NCBI GenBank assembly: GCA_944325665.1
Contig: CALVAY010000013.1
Span: 1-48,701 of the forward strand
DNA: 48,701 nt
Reading direction: 5' to 3'
From: Candidatus Gastranaerophilales bacterium
Lineage (GTDB): Bacteria; Cyanobacteriota; Vampirovibrionia; Gastranaerophilales; Gastranaerophilaceae
Positions 1-8,333 of this stretch are shown piece after piece (position 1 is the stretch's first letter; every line of letters begins with the position of its first letter). Position numbers and translations under genes: made by a program. Below the pieces are notes generated by a model, which was given only the letters and a program-made list of their open reading frames with translations, did not search any database and was not told where the DNA came from.

Positions 1-1583
1 ATTATCTGAATTGGGCAAACACCGACATAGTCAACTTTTTTAGATTCGCCCATTGTAAATTCTGATCTGTAACGAACGGGAACATATTCGTCTTTTATGC
101 TTCTGTCAGGGTTTAATTGAATATCGGCAGGAGCTACACGGTAGTTTTCATCTTCATCTGCTGTTAAGTAGTGAACTTCATCGGTTACAACACCGTCTTT
201 TACAACAAAGAAAGGTGTTTCAATGAAACCGTAGTCGTTAACTTTAGCGTGAGTAGCAAGTGAACCGATTAGACCTGCGTTAGGACCTTCAGGTGTTTCA
301 ACAGGACAAATACGTCCGTAGTGAGAAGGGTGAATATCACGAACCGCAAAACCTGCACGTTCTCTCATCAAACCACCGGGGCCAAGAGCTGAAATACGTC
401 TTTTGTGAGTAAGTTCAGCCAACGGGTTTGTTTGGTCCATAAACTGTGATAACTGTGAAGAACCAAAGAACTCTTTTAAAGATGCCACAAGGGGTTTTGT
501 GTTTAAAAGGTTCAAAGGTGTTAGAGTTTCACTGTCTTGCAGTGTCATTCTTTCCTTAACAATTCTTTCGATACGGCTTAAACCAACTCTGAATTGGTTT
601 TGTAGCAATTCACCGACTGAGCGAATACGACGATTGCCCAAGTGGTCAATGTCATCCAATACGCCTTCGTCGTATGTTAAGTTAATCAAATATTCAATAC
701 CTGCAACGATATCTTGAACAGTAATTGTTCTTTGTGTTTCAGGTAAGTTAAGACCTAATTTTTTGTTTAATTTATAACGACCTACTTTACCGATGTCATA
801 TTTTTTCTCATCAAAGAAACGAGCTTCTAAGATAGAGCGTCCGCCGGCAGCTGATGCAGGATCACCGGGGCGAAGTTTTTTATAAACTTCGATAAGTGCT
901 TCATCGGTTGAGTTTGTAGTATCTTTTTCTAAAGTTTTCTTTAAGAACTCAAAGTGAGTAAATAAAGTTTCCATTTCAACAGGTGTAATACCCAATGCTT
1001 TAAGTAATGTTGTAGCAAGGATTTTTCTGTTTTTATCGATTTTTACGTAAACAAGGTCATTAGAATCTGTTTCAATCTTCATCCATGCGCCACGGTTAGG
1101 GATTAAAGTGGCATTATACAAACGTTTACCTGTGGGGGAAACTTCTTTTTTATAGTAAATACCGGGAGAACGTACGATTTGAGAAACGATAACACGTTCC
1201 GCACCGTTTACAATGAATGTACCTTTGTCAGTCATTGTAGGAATATCACCGATATAAACTTCTTGTTCTTTAATTTCACCGCTATCACGGTTAACAAGTC
1301 TCATCATAACGCGTAATTGCTTAGCGTAAGTAGCGTCATGGATACGTGCTTCTTCGATTGTATATTTGGGGTTATCGAATGTATAATTCGGCAAGAAATG
1401 CAATTCTAATCTGCCTGTGTAGTCTTTAATAGGCGAAAAAGAAAGGAATTCTTCCTTTAAACCTTCTTTTAAAAACCACTCAAACGACTTTTTCTGAATT
1501 TCAATCAAGTCGGGTAAATCCTTAAGGCGTGTTTCGGGTATGCCCATAGGAGTAACTCGGTTCGCATATTTTGTTGTTGACAT
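1..1583 (-). CDS. rpoB: DNA-directed RNA polymerase subunit beta, 5' part (runs off window)
   Basis: Catalytic beta subunit of RNA polymerase. About 527 N-terminal codons are present; the gene continues beyond base 1 and no stop is seen. The ATG at 1583 is preceded by AGAGGT. Recognisable beta segments include [20 protein letters not shown], the stretch [19 protein letters not shown] followed by [14 protein letters not shown] (rifampicin pocket, about 370-475), and [19 protein letters not shown]. The residues equivalent to E. coli D516, H526 and S531 are unchanged, so the pocket looks rifampicin-sensitive (inference). The gene faces away from its neighbour and is not preceded by rplL, so it begins its own transcription unit, as in cyanobacteria (known for that group). 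Identity is certain; only the 3' end is missing. Confidence 0.98.
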   Translation of the reverse strand, partial: MSTTKYANRVTPMGIPETRLKDLPDLIEIQKKSFEWFLKEGLKEEFLSFSPIKDYTGRLELHFLPNYTFDNPKYTIEEARIHDATYAKQLRVMMRLVNRDSGEIKEQEVYIGDIPTMTDKGTFIVNGAERVIVSQIVRSPGIYYKKEVSPTGKRLYNATLIPNRGAWMKIETDSNDLVYVKIDKNRKILATTLLKALGITPVEMETLFTHFEFLKKTLEKDTTNSTDEALIEVYKKLRPGDPASAAGGRSILEARFFDEKKYDIGKVGRYKLNKKLGLNLPETQRTITVQDIVAGIEYLINLTYDEGVLDDIDHLGNRRIRSVGELLQNQFRVGLSRIERIVKERMTLQDSETLTPLNLLNTKPLVASLKEFFGSSQLSQFMDQTNPLAELTHKRRISALGPGGLMRERAGFAVRDIHPSHYGRICPVETPEGPNAGLIGSLATHAKVNDYGFIETPFFVVKDGVVTDEVHYLTADEDENYRVAPADIQLNPDRSIKDEYVPVRYRSEFTMGESKKVDYVGVCPIQI

Positions 1584-1800
1584 CTAAGTACCTCTAATAT
1601 ATGTAATTACAATTAAATTCTTAAAACAGCTGTTAATGGTTATTCTTTCTTAACTTATAAACTCTTGCAAGTAGATTTTATCCCATGTTGCAATTTTAGT
1701 CAGACTTATTCAATCATATTCGCTAAATACTGCCAGTCAAGAGTAAAATTTTACATTTCTTCACATTTTGTGGTAAAATTTTTAAGTAACGGAAAAAATT
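1584..1800. other. 217-base divergent intergenic region between rpoB and the secreted protein
   Basis: It must hold the rpoB promoter on the minus strand. Several TTAACA/TTGCAA-like and AT-rich -10-like words occur there, but no single pair stands out, so no rpoB promoter is called. A convincing plus-strand promoter for the secreted protein lies at 1750-1779. No RNA gene or repeat is visible. Confidence 0.5.
1750..1779 (+). promoter_or_regulatory. Sigma-70 promoter for secreted SH3-like protein
   Basis: TTTACA (1750-1755), 18-base spacer, TAAAAT (1774-1779), with TGG directly before the -10 box (extended -10). Start of transcription is expected near 1786, about 15 bases before the ATG at 1801. 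Confidence 0.6.
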
Positions 1801-2457
1801 ATGAAAAAGATTTTATTCACAATAATATTTTTATTTGTTTTATCCCTAAAATCAAATGCGGATATACTTCCGCAATATTTGAACTCTGTATATCATTGGG
1901 GGATAGGCGTTGCAAGCACTTCAAAACATATAAAAATATATGAAGAAAATAATTCGGACTCAAAAGTAAAAGCGGAAATTGTTTGGAACGAGCATGGTGC
2001 AATTAAATGCTCCAATACAAAAATGATTTGCGATTCAAAGGATATCTTCCTTGGTTTTTCGCCCTCGAATAACACTGCCTTATTAAGCGTTGAAGATGAA
2101 ACCGATAAGTGGATTTATGTTTGTTACAGCCAAAAACAAAGGCTTTTCGGGTGGATAAAGAAAAGTGAAAATACAACATTTTTAAACTGGAGTGATTTAT
2201 TTTTAACATACGGCAAAAAGTACGGTATGTACTTATTTAGAGATACCCCCAAAGAGCAAAAACGCCTTTTTGCGGGCCCGTCAGTTGAGAGCGGAAGCGT
2301 TGACAGCTTCTTTTACCCGACTTTTATAAGCCCTTGGTTTGTAAGCGGCAACTGGGTTTTAGTTAAAATTGAAGATTTTGACGACAAACAAAAAACCGGC
2401 TGGTTGCGCTTTAGGGGCGATGACGGCCGGCTTAATGCTTTTGTTAATTTAAAATAA
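1801..2457 (+). CDS. Secreted protein of unknown function, SH3-like domains
   Basis: 218 residues. The N-terminus MKKILFTIIFLFVLSLKSNA is a signal peptide with probable cleavage after SNA, so the mature protein is exported. Two stretches look like bacterial SH3 beta-barrels: WIYVCYSQKQRLFGWIKK (about 101-118) and NWVLVKIEDFDDKQKTGWLR (near the C-terminus), each with the W...GW pattern seen when such domains cover extracytoplasmic polymers. No catalytic motif is seen. A role in cell-wall or glycan binding is inference from the fold-like pattern only. The gene ends one base before the stop of the convergent GH13 gene, without a terminator between them. Confidence 0.7.
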   Translation: MKKILFTIIFLFVLSLKSNADILPQYLNSVYHWGIGVASTSKHIKIYEENNSDSKVKAEIVWNEHGAIKCSNTKMICDSKDIFLGFSPSNNTALLSVEDETDKWIYVCYSQKQRLFGWIKKSENTTFLNWSDLFLTYGKKYGMYLFRDTPKEQKRLFAGPSVESGSVDSFFYPTFISPWFVSGNWVLVKIEDFDDKQKTGWLRFRGDDGRLNAFVNLK

Positions 2458-2458
2458 G

Positions 2459-5400
2459 TTAATTTCCGAAGAATCTTCTCATAATGCTATCATGAGAAAC
2501 CTTGCCAAGACCTGTGGATTTATAGAAAGTGCTTACGGTTTCATTTAACTTAATTGGCTTACCGTCTGCACGAACTAAGCTGTCTCCGACAACTGTATAT
2601 CTTATCGGATAACCGTTAGAATCAACTTCGTCTCTGAATTTTCCACTGTTTCTGTCATACACTTTTCTTTTGATGACTATATCTTTTGCACCTGGGGTAT
2701 GGAAATCATACTCGGCACCGTCTTCGCCTTTTAAGCTGATTGCCTTAACTTCTACGCTTTCTTTGTCTTTGTTAAGCGGTTCATTATAATCAGAAGTCAT
2801 GCCAACATTTGAGAATACCTGAATTACGGATGAACCTTTATCGTCATACTTCAGAAGTGCATAAATACCTTTATTTTCAGGCTGAGGAAGCGAAATAGGC
2901 GTACCGTCGGCAATTGCAGACAAACCGTATTCTTTGTAAAGATTAGCTCTTGCTTGCATTCTGTCATAATATTCTTTTATTTCAGGTTTAAATTCATCCG
3001 AATTGGGGTCAATCCATTCATGGCGAATTAAGTTTCTGTTTGCAACCGAAATATTTTTTGAGGCGTATTCGTAACCTGTTTGACCCAAATTTGTACCTGC
3101 ATAGAAGAAAGGTATGCCTGTAATTGAATTCAATACATCAGATATGCCAATCATTTTGCTTAAAGCAGGGGCCATCATTTCACGGTAAACCGCATCATTT
3201 AAATCTTTAATCTGTCTGTCGCTCAACCAGCTTTTGCCTTCTTTGCTTGCGATATATTGCGCTTGATCCAAGATGTCTTTTAAAGAGATGTCAAAAGGAT
3301 TTTGACCGAAAGATTCGGCTCTTAAGAAGTCTATGTCGGTTTTTCTTTTGAATTTACCGACAGCCAAGTCAGCAATGGCCCTGTTGATAATTTTTAAACT
3401 TTCTTTGTCATCAACTAAGACTTTTTCAAAAGTAGATTTGAACTTATCAGCCACTACAATCGCTTTTGAACTTATAGCATCATAGTTTTTATCACCTTTA
3501 CCCAAAACTCTGTCGCAAGCTTCTTTTGCGTGTTCAATGTCTTTTTGATTTGTTTTGGATGAAGAATTTATGCCAAATCTTGACAAATATGCACCCATAT
3601 CAAGTGCCAAACAATGAAGCGCACGAGGTTTATCGTGGTTATCCACAAACACATGGCTGTGAGTTAAGTATAGCATTGGACCTGATTTTAAATATTCTTG
3701 CATTTTGTGTTTAAATGCGTCCATGTTTGCATATTCGCCTGTAACATCACCGAATTCAAAGTTTTGACCAAATAAATTGGGAACAAGACCAAAGAAGGTA
3801 GAATAATTTGAACCTGTTGTTGCACCTGTTTTTTCATATAACATACGCTCTGCAACATTCGGGTCTGTGTATTTACCCCAGTCTTCTTTTCTGATTTTTT
3901 CTTCTAAATCTGAAACAGCACTTTCTGAAGCATCAGGTCCAAGAATTTGCCTTGCTTCTTTTCTGTATAAAGGAGTATTGTTATAGAACGACCACAAGTC
4001 GGTAACCTCAGCAACAACGTATGCCGAAGGGTTAATTTCTCTTACACGACTTACAAATTCGCCCCAGAATTCACATACATCATCCCAAGACTGTTCAAAT
4101 GTAGTTAAACCGTTACGGTTGCTGGTTAAATCACCAATATCTTTTGCAGCGTCAAAACGCCAGTTCAAACCGCCGCCTGATTTTTTAAGTAATAGTTCAG
4201 CTTGTTTGAAGGATTTTGGAGTGTATTTCATTACATCCAAATCAACAAGTTGGTCTGTAAGCTGCTGTTGTTGACCTTCCGTATATTCGGTGCGAGCAAG
4301 ATTTTTGCTTATTCTCTTTGCAAGTTGTTTTGCTTCGTCTTGAGGATCTTTAGTGCTTAGAACACCTGCTTCTCTTGCTGAGCGTTTTTTAACATCATCC
4401 GATACGGTTAACATACCTTTTGAGTCGATTTGTATTTTATCTTGCGGGAACATTGCTTTAAGTACCGCATAACCGATAATTTTAGGTGTATATAACTCTG
4501 CAAAGCTTTTACCGAAATCGGTAAATTTAACAGCATTATCCACAACATCGTAACCGTTTTGTTCTAAAGACAAAAGGTCGGTGATTTCACTTGAAGGCTC
4601 AATGATATTTTGCGTACTGCAAGCATCAAGCTTTCTTAGTGTTTCTATAACATAGTAGAATATTCTGTTTTTAACCTCAGGATTTTGCATGTATTTTTTA
4701 AACTGAGGATTATTTGTAATTGCTGCAAGACTTGGCGAAACATCAAGTGTTTCGTATCTGAAATCGTCAATGCACTTCTCAACAGTTTGTCTTACAGTCG
4801 CAGCAGCAGTGTTTGAGTCCAATTTTTCCTGATAAGAATAGTTTAATACGGCTTCTATATCTTCCGCACTTAAATCGTTAGCTTTAGCTATTTCTTTAAT
4901 GCCGTTAATATCGCCTCTGGAAAAATATCCTGCTAAATCTTCATAAATTGCGTCATGTGTAAACTGTGTCCAGTATTTAGCAACAGAATACAAATATTCT
5001 CTTGCCTGATCATACCCTTCAAGATCGCCTGCCGAGCTGTTCGGATTTGCAAGGTTCATTTTAACCAAGTCAACGTTACCGTCCCAAAAGTTAGCACCGC
5101 CGGATCTTCCTTTTCTTACTATGTCAAAATTTTCAAAAGAGAAGAAGGAATCTAAATTTTGCAAAATTGTTGTGCCTGAATTCCTTGGGTCTGCATCAGT
5201 AAGCATTTTGTGAGTATAACCGCTAAACTTTTTACGTACTTCTTTGTCTGAATAATCAATCTCAAAGAAGTAGGGCAAAATTGAATCCTGATGAGTTGTA
5301 ATGTCATAATGATCCTTAGGATTAGGATTTGCATAGCTTTCTATGAAATTCTTAGTATCTCTTTGCTGTTCTCTGCTTGCCAATCTGTCGTCAAAGAATT

Positions 5401-6439
5401 GAATATAGCTTGGCTTTTTAGGGTCATAATCCTTAGTGCCCAATGGGTTTATGATTTTATAACCCACATGTTCCATTACTTTAGGGCGATTCGGGTTAAG
5501 AGCGGAAACTTCATCGGGGAAAACACCCAATTTTATTCTTCCGTTGATTTTAAACCAGTGATAATAAGGGGAATTTTTTCCGTATTTTAATACGTTTTGG
5601 AATAATGGGCTTTGGATACTTTGTGAAGTAATTGCACCGTCTGCAATATAACCTTTGCCTTCTCTAAAAAGACCAACTACCGTGTCTTTAAATTTTGAAA
5701 CGGAAGGCATTTGGAAAAATTCTTCACCCCAGTATTTATGAGAAGACTTTGTATCTCTTCCCATATAAGGGTTTGTCATTATGTATCTGTACGGTTCAAT
5801 TTCATCTTTATATTTTAAAATACCGTCAATATCACCGCCCGCTTTATTAAAGTGGTTTCTTACAAAGCTTTTACGATCAATATTTGGCGCACTGTCATAA
5901 GCATCATAAAAAATGTGCAATGCAGGGCCAGTCTTGGGTGTCATACCCATATTATTTGAAAGTACCGTAAATTTTCCGTATTTAGGGTCTTCTACAACAC
6001 TTCCCGGATCGTAACGATAAGCTTGCGTTTTTAGATCATCAAAGGGGCTTATATCGCTTTCTAAATCAATTTTATTAAAAGCTTTATTTGCTTCTAATTT
6101 ATCAACCAATCTAAATCTGTACCCGATGTATTCATATTCTTTCGGGTCGCAAATAATAATATCTCTGGGATAATCGGTAAAGCCGTGTTCTCTTATTTCC
6201 TTAAAAGAATTATCATAGGTAAAGGGTTTGGTAAGCTCTGTATCAACTTCAAAGCCGCCTTTGCCGTCAGGTTTTAGGACGCAAAGCTGTAAAAGAGCGG
6301 TATATTTGCTCTTGTCATAAGGAGGAACATAGAATCTATATACATCCTGTTGATCTTTATCATAAGTCCTTTTTAAACCTTGAAAGGAGGTTTTATTTAA
6401 CTTATCGACTTTTTGTATTTCCGTTGCCGAAATTTTCAC
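2459..6439 (-). CDS. Very large GH13 (alpha-amylase family) protein with F-x-G leader
   Basis: About 1326 residues from a GTG at 6439. That start is preferred because AAGGG lies eight bases upstream and it gives the leader MKISATEI...TSFQG found on other proteins here; an in-frame TTG at 6475 would add 12 residues without a good site. GH13 signatures counted from 6475: region I-like IADGAITSQ (about 278), region II NWRFDAAKD (nucleophile Asp about 774), region III YVVAEVTDLW (acid Glu about 822) and region IV FVDNHDKPRA (Asp about 945). All three catalytic carboxylates are therefore present. The protein is two to three times the usual GH13 length; the roughly 490 residues between regions I and II look like an inserted module with no recognised match. 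Substrate and linkage cannot be told. Last gene of a four-gene minus-strand run, with its own promoter at 6502-6530. Confidence 0.8.
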   Translation of the reverse strand: MKISATEIQKVDKLNKTSFQGLKRTYDKDQQDVYRFYVPPYDKSKYTALLQLCVLKPDGKGGFEVDTELTKPFTYDNSFKEIREHGFTDYPRDIIICDPKEYEYIGYRFRLVDKLEANKAFNKIDLESDISPFDDLKTQAYRYDPGSVVEDPKYGKFTVLSNNMGMTPKTGPALHIFYDAYDSAPNIDRKSFVRNHFNKAGGDIDGILKYKDEIEPYRYIMTNPYMGRDTKSSHKYWGEEFFQMPSVSKFKDTVVGLFREGKGYIADGAITSQSIQSPLFQNVLKYGKNSPYYHWFKINGRIKLGVFPDEVSALNPNRPKVMEHVGYKIINPLGTKDYDPKKPSYIQFFDDRLASREQQRDTKNFIESYANPNPKDHYDITTHQDSILPYFFEIDYSDKEVRKKFSGYTHKMLTDADPRNSGTTILQNLDSFFSFENFDIVRKGRSGGANFWDGNVDLVKMNLANPNSSAGDLEGYDQAREYLYSVAKYWTQFTHDAIYEDLAGYFSRGDINGIKEIAKANDLSAEDIEAVLNYSYQEKLDSNTAAATVRQTVEKCIDDFRYETLDVSPSLAAITNNPQFKKYMQNPEVKNRIFYYVIETLRKLDACSTQNIIEPSSEITDLLSLEQNGYDVVDNAVKFTDFGKSFAELYTPKIIGYAVLKAMFPQDKIQIDSKGMLTVSDDVKKRSAREAGVLSTKDPQDEAKQLAKRISKNLARTEYTEGQQQQLTDQLVDLDVMKYTPKSFKQAELLLKKSGGGLNWRFDAAKDIGDLTSNRNGLTTFEQSWDDVCEFWGEFVSRVREINPSAYVVAEVTDLWSFYNNTPLYRKEARQILGPDASESAVSDLEEKIRKEDWGKYTDPNVAERMLYEKTGATTGSNYSTFFGLVPNLFGQNFEFGDVTGEYANMDAFKHKMQEYLKSGPMLYLTHSHVFVDNHDKPRALHCLALDMGAYLSRFGINSSSKTNQKDIEHAKEACDRVLGKGDKNYDAISSKAIVVADKFKSTFEKVLVDDKESLKIINRAIADLAVGKFKRKTDIDFLRAESFGQNPFDISLKDILDQAQYIASKEGKSWLSDRQIKDLNDAVYREMMAPALSKMIGISDVLNSITGIPFFYAGTNLGQTGYEYASKNISVANRNLIRHEWIDPNSDEFKPEIKEYYDRMQARANLYKEYGLSAIADGTPISLPQPENKGIYALLKYDDKGSSVIQVFSNVGMTSDYNEPLNKDKESVEVKAISLKGEDGAEYDFHTPGAKDIVIKRKVYDRNSGKFRDEVDSNGYPIRYTVVGDSLVRADGKPIKLNETVSTFYKSTGLGKVSHDSIMRRFFGN

Positions 6440-6501
6440 AATGTTTACCCTTATTATTCCCTTTAACTTTATCAAAACATCTAAATCAATAAAATTGCTT
6501 A

Positions 6502-6530
6502 AATATACAACTTATTTTTACAGATGTTAA
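6502..6530 (-). promoter_or_regulatory. Sigma-70 promoter for the large GH13 gene
   Basis: On the minus strand TTAACA (6530-6525), exactly 17 bases, TATATT (6507-6502). Each box matches consensus at five of six positions. Predicted transcription start near 6495, leaving a leader of about 55 bases before the GTG at 6439. It would let the last gene be expressed separately from the upstream three. Confidence 0.65.
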
Positions 6531-6554
6531 AAATTTAAACGAAAACTAACGCAA

Positions 6555-8333
6555 TTAAAATTGTTGCTGCATTACATTTTCAGACTTAGAATATTTTTCT
6601 AAATCAGGTGTGTTAATCTCAAATATGTGAGCTCTTAATGGTCCCAAATCAACCGTTAATACATCATTATCTTTTTGGAAGTAACTTGGCTGAGAATATT
6701 CGGGAACCAAATTTTCTAATTTTTGTTCGGCATCAAACCCGGGAATTTGAATTTTAGCGCTTGATCTTACGTTTGCATTTCTGTTTGCAACAACAAGGAG
6801 AGTTTTACCGTCTTTGTGTCTTGCGTAAGAGATAATATCAGGGTTATTATTTTCAAGTTTTATGAAAGAACCGTGAGTTAATATATCCTTATATTCAGGT
6901 TTTACATCGCCGCTTTTAAGTGCAAGAGAAGATTTAATAAACTCTTGAATTTGCGGGAAATTACCGCCGGGTTTTCTTGAATAGTTGAAAATATCAAGTC
7001 TGCCTGTGTGAACAGTACATTCGTCATTATCAGTTTGAGTTTGTGCTACTTTAGCGTGGTCATAAGGATATAAGAAATAATCACCTGTTTGAACACCGTC
7101 AATAAAGTAAGTGTTTACCATTGGCAATGTTGACTGAATTGCAGTTGTAAACATAACCCAAGGAGCACCGCCAAAATACATCGGGCTTTGGTCGTCATGG
7201 GTTGTCATTGAACCGATTAAAGACTTAGGACCTTCCATTCTGTTAGACATGTCAATATTTTCTTTCATATATTTGAACAGGTCATCTGCCTTTGTCCATT
7301 GGTTGAAAATGTGGAATTGTCCGTAATATGAATCAAAACCGCCTCTTAATTGGTCTTCAGGTCTGTCAAAATTCATATTGAGCTGAGGTGAAGCATCTTC
7401 ATAAGTGTATGATTCTGCTAACCAGCCAAATTGAGGGTCTTTGGAGTGAGAATAAGGAATAATTACATTCCAAAATTCAATCGGTTTCGCACGGGACACA
7501 TCGGCTCTGATACCGTCAATTCCAAGCTCCATACATGCATCAACATATTTTTTGTGCATATCTAAAAGTTTCGGATTCAACTTTCTTTTTGCTTCGTCAT
7601 CCCACACTCTAAACATTCTGATGTCTTGCCAACCTTGAGGAGTTTTATCATCCCCTGTCTTTTCTTTAGCCATTAAATCAGGGTTTTTTCTTGCAAAGTC
7701 TAAACTTGCACAAGAAGGAAGGTCAAGCATAACTGAAATATTACGCTTGTGGCATTCATCGATAAACATTTTAAAGTGATCCCAAGCACTACCTTCGGTA
7801 TTAGGATCTTTTAAGTTTGGGTCAACGGCTAATTTGCCGTCTTCTTCAATAAATCTGTCAGGGGCGTACAATGAACCTGCTGTACCCATTGCAAGAGTTT
7901 TACCTGCCGGATGAATAGGCAAGATGTGCAATGTATTTATGCCCATGTCTTTAATTTCATCAAGTCTTTCAATGGCATTTATAAAATTGCCGGATTCTTC
8001 GCCAATTTGGATTAATCCGTTGCCATCAAGATCTTTTGCATTCATAGTTCTTGGAATAACACCCAAGATATTTGCTCTGTTGTTTACAAACATATCTTTT
8101 AAGTGGTTATTCCAAACACCGTTTTGCATAGCGCCGACATCTGAAATTGGCTGCATAGCATTTGGTTTCAATATTTGGCTTGATTGTTTAATTATATATT
8201 TTGATAAAAGCGGATTAAAAGGAGCTTTCTCTTCCGCACTTTGTTGTACTTCAGGTGCGCTTTGAGCTTTTGGAGCCGCTGTTTTATTTTGGTACATAAG
8301 GTAAGGGTTTTGTGAAATATTATTTAACTGCAT
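6555..8333 (-). CDS. GH13 (alpha-amylase family) glycoside hydrolase or transglycosylase
   Basis: 592 residues. After a low-complexity, Gln/Ala/Pro-rich start (about 1-45) comes a TIM barrel with region I VMLDLPSCAS (about 202), region II GIDGIRADVSRAK (nucleophile Asp about 276), region III WLAESYTY (acid Glu about 307) and region IV TTHDDQSP (Asp about 379). A C-terminal beta domain follows (HKDGKTLLVVANRN). All catalytic residues are present, so an active alpha-glucan enzyme is likely; hydrolase or transferase cannot be decided. No signal peptide, so probably cytoplasmic. AGGAGGGG lies five bases before the ATG, inside the end of the upstream membrane-protein gene, with a 14-base overlap that suggests coupled translation. 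Confidence 0.88.
   Translation of the reverse strand: MQLNNISQNPYLMYQNKTAAPKAQSAPEVQQSAEEKAPFNPLLSKYIIKQSSQILKPNAMQPISDVGAMQNGVWNNHLKDMFVNNRANILGVIPRTMNAKDLDGNGLIQIGEESGNFINAIERLDEIKDMGINTLHILPIHPAGKTLAMGTAGSLYAPDRFIEEDGKLAVDPNLKDPNTEGSAWDHFKMFIDECHKRNISVMLDLPSCASLDFARKNPDLMAKEKTGDDKTPQGWQDIRMFRVWDDEAKRKLNPKLLDMHKKYVDACMELGIDGIRADVSRAKPIEFWNVIIPYSHSKDPQFGWLAESYTYEDASPQLNMNFDRPEDQLRGGFDSYYGQFHIFNQWTKADDLFKYMKENIDMSNRMEGPKSLIGSMTTHDDQSPMYFGGAPWVMFTTAIQSTLPMVNTYFIDGVQTGDYFLYPYDHAKVAQTQTDNDECTVHTGRLDIFNYSRKPGGNFPQIQEFIKSSLALKSGDVKPEYKDILTHGSFIKLENNNPDIISYARHKDGKTLLVVANRNANVRSSAKIQIPGFDAEQKLENLVPEYSQPSYFQKDNDVLTVDLGPLRAHIFEINTPDLEKYSKSENVMQQQF

Noticed and set aside
370-475. Rifampicin-resistance mutation in rpoB
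   Set aside because: The rifampicin pocket has the sensitive residues at the main resistance positions.
1665-1943. 92-residue open frame crossing the start of the secreted protein
   Set aside because: Includes the promoter at 1750-1779 and overlaps the signal-peptide gene out of frame; no ribosome site.
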